Shown piece after piece: positions 59,965 to 64,000 of a DNA stretch of 64,000 nucleotides. The notes below the pieces were generated by a model. That model worked only from the letters and a program-made list of their open reading frames with translations. It was not told the origin of the DNA and made no database searches. This DNA is from Liolophura sinensis (taxonomy: Eukaryota; Mollusca; Polyplacophora; Chitonida; Chitonidae), in NCBI RefSeq assembly GCF_032854445.1, contig NC_088295.1, positions 90,008,644 to 90,072,643 of the forward strand. Direction: 5' to 3'. How positions within the stretch are numbered: position 1 is the stretch's first letter; every line of letters begins with the position of its first letter. Both the position numbers and the translations under genes were made by a program.

Positions 59965-59970
59965 TTTATT
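59965..59970 (-). promoter_or_regulatory. Candidate poly(A) signal of gene 3
   Basis: TTTATT on the plus strand is AATAAA in gene sense, about 95 bp after the gene 3 stop. Confidence 0.5.
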
Positions 59971-60065
59971 GATAGGAGAAGTGCATGGAAATTACGAATT
60001 AGTAACTAATGGACCCGAAGCTATTGAAGGCGCACACACATGGGCTATACAAACAGTTTTTTGTC

Positions 60066-60242
60066 TTAGCCTCTGAAGTTACGGAACACGTATAGCCTCC
60101 TTTCACTGCGAGCTACGCTGCCTCTCTGATCGCGGACCTCGCACCTGTACCTCCCGGAGTCCGATGTCTCCAGGGACTCGATGGAGAAGATGTAATGCTG
60201 CCCGTCACTTTGTGACGCTATGAAAAACGTGTGACCGCTAGA
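60066..60242 (-). CDS. Gene 3 last exon, second half of final Ig domain and stop
   Basis: Minus strand: acceptor CTTTCCTGTTTCAG, phase 0 start, 177 bp ending in TAA at 60066. SSGHTFFIASQSDGQHYIFS is followed by IESLETSDSGRYRCEVRDQR, with the D-x-G-x-Y-x-C signature, then the G strand VARSERRLYVF and RNFRG. There is no membrane segment after the domain, so this form is secreted unless other exons are used. It converges on gene 2, about 2 kb away. Confidence 0.9.
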   Translation of the reverse strand, partial: SSGHTFFIASQSDGQHYIFSIESLETSDSGRYRCEVRDQRGSVARSERRLYVFRNFRG

Positions 60243-60658
60243 CTGAAACAGGAAAGAGATTAACGCACATGATTTTTATGATCCTGTATGAGCCCGACCG
60301 CTTCTGACCAAACAGGTTTCTTGCTAATCATTCATCTCTTATTGGCATCAGTCAATCTCCGTTTGTCGCAGTTCATACTGAAATGAGATCGAAACTATAC
60401 TCGTTGAAATGGAGAAATTATTGCATTCATTGAAATGGTGAAACTAGAGCATTCGTTGAAATTGCAAAACTATGTTTGCGTCCTGTGAAATGGCGTCCCT
60501 AACAACTGTTGGTGTTAACAATCCATCAAGATTCAAAATGCATGGTTATTTAGAGGATTCAAACTTTTAGACAGAATGTGCACGGAAATAGGCTAGTTAC
60601 ACATTAGAACATGACGGTTAAAGTGCTTATTTTGTATTATTAGCCACAGAAAAATTAC

Positions 60659-60792
60659 CTCATTCAGAAGAAAGTTGTCCTTCCACCAGGTCACAGTGGA
60701 TCCAGGGGGCGCTGTGACTCGACAGTCCAACCGGAAGGAGCTACCTGCGCGCGGGAAGCCCGTTGTGCTCAGTCGGACGGACAGACGCTCAC
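60659..60792 (-). CDS. Gene 3 exon, first half of final Ig domain
   Basis: Minus strand: phase 1 start (TTTGTCAG|GT), phase 0 end (AATGAG|GTAATT), 134 bp. GERLSVRLSTTGFPRAGSSF is followed by RLDCRVTAPPGSTVTWWKDN and FLLNE: first cysteine, then C-x-V-x-x-x-P-x-x-x-V-x-W. Very similar in sequence to the corresponding half at 62313-62452, so the last two Ig domains arose by internal duplication. Confidence 0.9.
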
Positions 60793-61883
60793 CTGACAAA
60801 TACACAACTCTTGGAGTTTACTTGCGTATGTAATCATTGAAGAACATTTCATTCATAAATACTTGAACAGTTTATCACCATGCTTATTTGTTATTTTGAC
60901 GATATTAGATGCTTTAAAAAATTATTTAAAGTTTAAGTATGTTTTCTCTTGTAGCTTTTCCGCCTCAGTGTTAAAATACAACAATTTCGTCCTGTGCGTT
61001 ATGTCGAACAATGCAGGTCTTATTTAAAAATATCGTCCATCGATGAAGACTAGTTGTCCACTTTTTACATTCGGTCAAGAAATTCTGTTACGTATTCTGT
61101 TTGTTCGTCCATCATAGAATCATCAAAATTTCCCTTTACAACTGATCACAACGTGTGTGCAGTTCGTAAGGAACGAATCCAAGAATAACATGCTTCGGCG
61201 GTAAACTTGAGGGACTAGTTTGAAGGATGGGTGGAAATTGATGAGCAGACATGGGCGTCGACTTTTGGAATAACGTGCGTTTTGGTTTACATGGTAAATT
61301 ATGAGATAAATGATAATTTATGAGTGAGTACATGATCACGATATAAACGTTGAATTTCGGTCACAAAACTCTGGCTGTCGCTCTGTTTTCATTAACCAAT
61401 CAAAATCGTTGAGCAATACCCAAGAAAAGCTACTCTCAGCATTAAACTAATATCAAAAGCTTATTTCTCACCAAAACTGGGCCTCATTGCGACTGCGCCA
61501 CCAGCACCTGAACACAACAAATCAGAGGCACGTCTGTACTCCTTATCAATCAGTCAATCTTTTATTATATTTTTATGATAGCTTGTGATATAACCTGGCA
61601 CATAATCTTCACATTCACTTCAAACAATTTGCCAAGACTTGTTCTTTATATTTTAGAAAGAAATTTGAAATAATTTTATGTATATTTTACAACCTACTTG
61701 AAATATTATTCGTAGAATGGTACAAGATTGCTTTATAATCACACATCATATGTAACAGAGACATGTATATTACAGAACTTTTAATGTCAACAGCCAATTT
61801 AGGAAAACTTTTTTTGAACCTGGTATTAAAAGTCCCCGGTTTTAACCTGGACTGACACAGAACTATATATGCACAATGCCTAC
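60793..61883 (-). other. Gene 3 intron
   Basis: Unique AT-rich DNA with no recognised element or exon. Confidence 0.45.
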
Positions 61884-62037
61884 CATTGACATTGACTTGT
61901 ACGGAACTCCTCGCCGCGCTGCCGTCTTTGCTCACCTCACATCTGTAGCGCCCAGCGTCAGAGAGCTGCACACTAGCAATGGTCAACAGCTGGTGTTGTC
62001 CATCAATTCGGGTTTCGGAACTTAATTGCACTCCAGG
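61884..62037 (-). CDS. Gene 3 exon, second half of penultimate Ig domain
   Basis: Minus strand: phase 0 start (CGTTTGTAG|CCT), phase 1 end (AATG|GTAGGC), 154 bp. PGVQLSSETRIDGQHQLLTI is followed by ASVQLSDAGRYRCEVSKDGS and AARSSVQVNVNG. D-x-G-x-Y-x-C with CEV then D-x-x-x-x-A-R-S closely parallels the last exon (CEVRDQRGSVARS). Confidence 0.9.
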
Positions 62038-62312
62038 CTACAAACGATACAAATGTCGATTTTATACCTATAAAATAAATATACACTTACTACTAACCAA
62101 CTTAAACATGCACGCACATTTACCACTTACCAACTTAGACACTTACCTCTAGGCTATCAAAATGATAAAACCAACCAAATAAGACATCCAGTTTCAGCTT
62201 TAATACAACCCCTTGAAACTAATCACAAGTACAGTTCTGTTTTCTCCAAAATACTAGTAACAGGTTTTTATTTGAAATTCACAGTGGATTGTGACAGTAC
62301 ACTGCACCTTAC

Positions 62313-62452
62313 CGATGATATCCGTCGGTAGTCCTTGTACCATGTAACTGTTGCCCCTGATGGGGCAGACACTCGACAATCCAACTGCAGTCTTTGTCCA
62401 ACACTAGCAGGTCCGGTAAATGCCAAACTGGCTGACAGACGATCCCTCGGTC
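62313..62452 (-). CDS. Gene 3 exon, first half of penultimate Ig domain
   Basis: Minus strand: phase 1 start (GGTTCCAG|GA), phase 0 end (TCATCG|GTAAGG), 140 bp. GPRDRLSASLAFTGPASVGQ is followed by RLQLDCRVSAPSGATVTWYK and DYRRISS. It shares LDCRV-x-AP-x-G-x-TVTW-x-KD with 60659-60792. Confidence 0.9.
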
Positions 62453-63494
62453 CTGGAACCAATCCGAGATGTAATCAACGTTAGACAGATAGGAAACGTT
62501 TGTTGCAGCAAGATCACGGTGCAATGCGTTGCCACTGATCATCATGGTAATTATAGCACACACGGGCGTTTCGCCGACTACACCTATTCATTCCAGTGCC
62601 AGTCAAGAACACCGCGCCGTGTTCTCATGAACTTGTGATTAAGGGCCCGATAGTATATGTAAATAACAAGTAAATGTAAATTTCACCTGCCTGATTGCTG
62701 TGGTTCAGTTGGCCTTACAGTTGGCATCTGGGTTGTTCTTTTGTTCAAAACAATACCACTGGGAGCTGTAAAACATATTGCTGTCGTCAGTATCTAACAC
62801 GTTTCAACTTCACAACAACAATGTTTTTAACAAGCTGATCTACATCATGTGGGATGATTAACGCAAAGCAGCATATTTGAAGGAATTTTTCGCGTTCACT
62901 GAATGCACAAGTCATAGATAGATGACGGCTTGCGATAGCCATCTTGGAAAACGCAGCGCGGCATAAAGCAATTACAACCATTGTCTTGAAAATGACAAAA
63001 GGCAAGGCACAGTCCTAATTTGAAAGTACTTTTTTCTTTCAGTTCTATATTTAGCGTTCACGACATGAATTAGACACTGACAGGTTCATGAAAGTTAAGC
63101 TAACAGAAGGCAGTCATCTTGAAACCCAAGGCAATACTATACTCAAGTCTGAAAGCGATGCATTGAATATCGCACTCATAATGCAGGTGCACGGGGTGGG
63201 CTGAGGGACAGCAGCATTCCCAGATCAACATTTCTTTGTCTGGGGTTAGGGAGCTTAAATCCACAGACGATTCTTCGTTTGAGATTTAACGGTACAGAAA
63301 TTAAAAACATTCTATAGTTTGAAGCATTGAACCATATCCAAACAGGGTGAAATGAGGATTGTGAGTATATTGCACGTAACTGAAGTTTTCTTTATACCTC
63401 ATGGATATGACGCATGATGCATTTACCTAAATGGGGACCGGCAAAAGTATTTCGTTGTCAGAAGAATCTTGATGCTGTGAGATTGTTAACTTAC
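62453..63494 (-). other. Gene 3 intron
   Basis: About 1 kb of unique DNA without a tandem array, unlike the introns of gene 2. No exon is supported. Confidence 0.45.
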
Positions 63495-63651
63495 CCCTGA
63501 CGAAAAGATATGCAGAGCCGCTGGCCCGTGTTCTGCCCGTCGACGCTGAACAGACGTAGCTGCCGGCGTCTGAGGCCTGGACGTTACTAAGCGTCAGCAC
63601 AGAAAACGTGGCGTACGGACGTACGTCGTTTTGTATCTTTATCATCCCTTC
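63495..63651 (-). CDS. Gene 3 exon, second half of an upstream Ig domain
   Basis: Minus strand: phase 0 start (GTTGTCAG|GAA), phase 1 end (AGGG|GTAAGT), 157 bp. EGMIKIQNDVRPYATFSVLT is followed by LSNVQASDAGSYVCSASTGR and ASGSAYLFVRG. D-x-G-x-Y-x-C is present. The first half of this domain was not found up to 64000 and must lie beyond the window, so the gene is partial here. Confidence 0.9.
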
Positions 63652-64000
63652 CTGACAACATTCCAAGCGACCACATTACATTTACGTTACGGCTTGTCAC
63701 GAGCACAGCACAGTTTGCACACATGAACTTTTGCATATAATTATTACTAACTGTCCCAATCCATCACAGGTTACACATGATTTCTTGTTACAAAAGCTGT
63801 ACATGTGACAGGGTGGTTACTATAAATGACAATGTTCAGAGAATCCAGTGAACAGGTTCCCGAAAGGTTACTAAACTCACAGATATACCCTGTGATAATT
63901 TAGGCTGTTAGTATTCTGGTCACCAAGTGTCACAATCTGTAGAATTTGTGTACACATATGGCTTTTTTGTGGGTTACAAAATCCATTCATGGAAAGTGGT
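63652..64000 (-). other. Gene 3 intron, cut by the window edge
   Basis: No exon recognised in the last 350 bp. Confidence 0.4.

Overview
This is a window of animal nuclear DNA, not microbial. It has short coding exons with GT/AG splice sites and consistent phases, long introns, many tandem arrays, palindromic MITE-like elements, a Ty3/Gypsy-type LTR retrotransposon, a LINE, and several copies of one tRNA-derived SINE. The SINE, with its shared core and (AAAT)n tail, closely resembles families I know from bivalves and other molluscs, so a mollusc or another lophotrochozoan is the best guess (inference; no species call is possible).

Genes. Three immunoglobulin-superfamily (IgSF) genes are visible. 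Gene 1 (plus strand) contributes only its last exon (7801-7913, membrane anchor); the rest lies left of the window. Gene 2 (plus strand) runs from about 27.9 kb or 29.6 kb to 58,069. Ten exons are well supported and an eleventh, coding a possible signal peptide, is tentative. All phases agree. The product is about 630 residues: Ig1, Ig2, Ig3, Ig4, a 14-residue two-cysteine linker, one FN3 domain, one membrane segment and a very short tail. Gene 3 (minus strand, 60,066 to beyond 64,000) converges on gene 2 and contributes the last two and a half Ig domains plus a stop, with no membrane anchor in its last exon.

The most informative pattern joins the two ends of the window. The last exons of genes 1 and 2 are clear paralogues (shared WQHA-[IV]-GL and LQKA motifs), and each is preceded, about 350 bp upstream in the same intron, by the same 35-bp satellite in the same orientation. 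It is about 7.45 kb long in gene 1 and about 1.4 kb in gene 2. The simplest reading is a tandem duplication of a receptor gene whose intronic satellite was already present and then grew unequally.

Layout. 1-7.5 kb: 35-bp satellite with higher-order structure. 7.8-7.9: gene 1 last exon. 8.1-9.2: MITE-like hairpin and a dead Crypton-type recombinase (minus). 9.7-10.86: 33-bp minisatellite holding a few 35-bp satellite units and a SINE. 10.86-17.14: degenerate, env-bearing Gypsy-type element (minus). 17.15-17.73: 22-bp array. 19.5-19.7: MITE. 20.6-23.7: broken LINE (minus). 24.4-26.5: 52-bp array; 26.5-27.1: 108-bp array. 27.9-58.1: gene 2, nearly every large intron of which carries its own minisatellite (units of 26, 30, 33, 34, 35, 36, 45, 55 and 56 bp). 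59.3-59.6: large MITE. 60.1-64.0: gene 3.

I estimate that tandem arrays fill more than a third of the window. In two places in gene 2 the tandem unit spans a coding end and its 5' splice site, so that splice donors are themselves repeated. The long open frames over the arrays come from repeat units without stop codons and are not annotated as genes.
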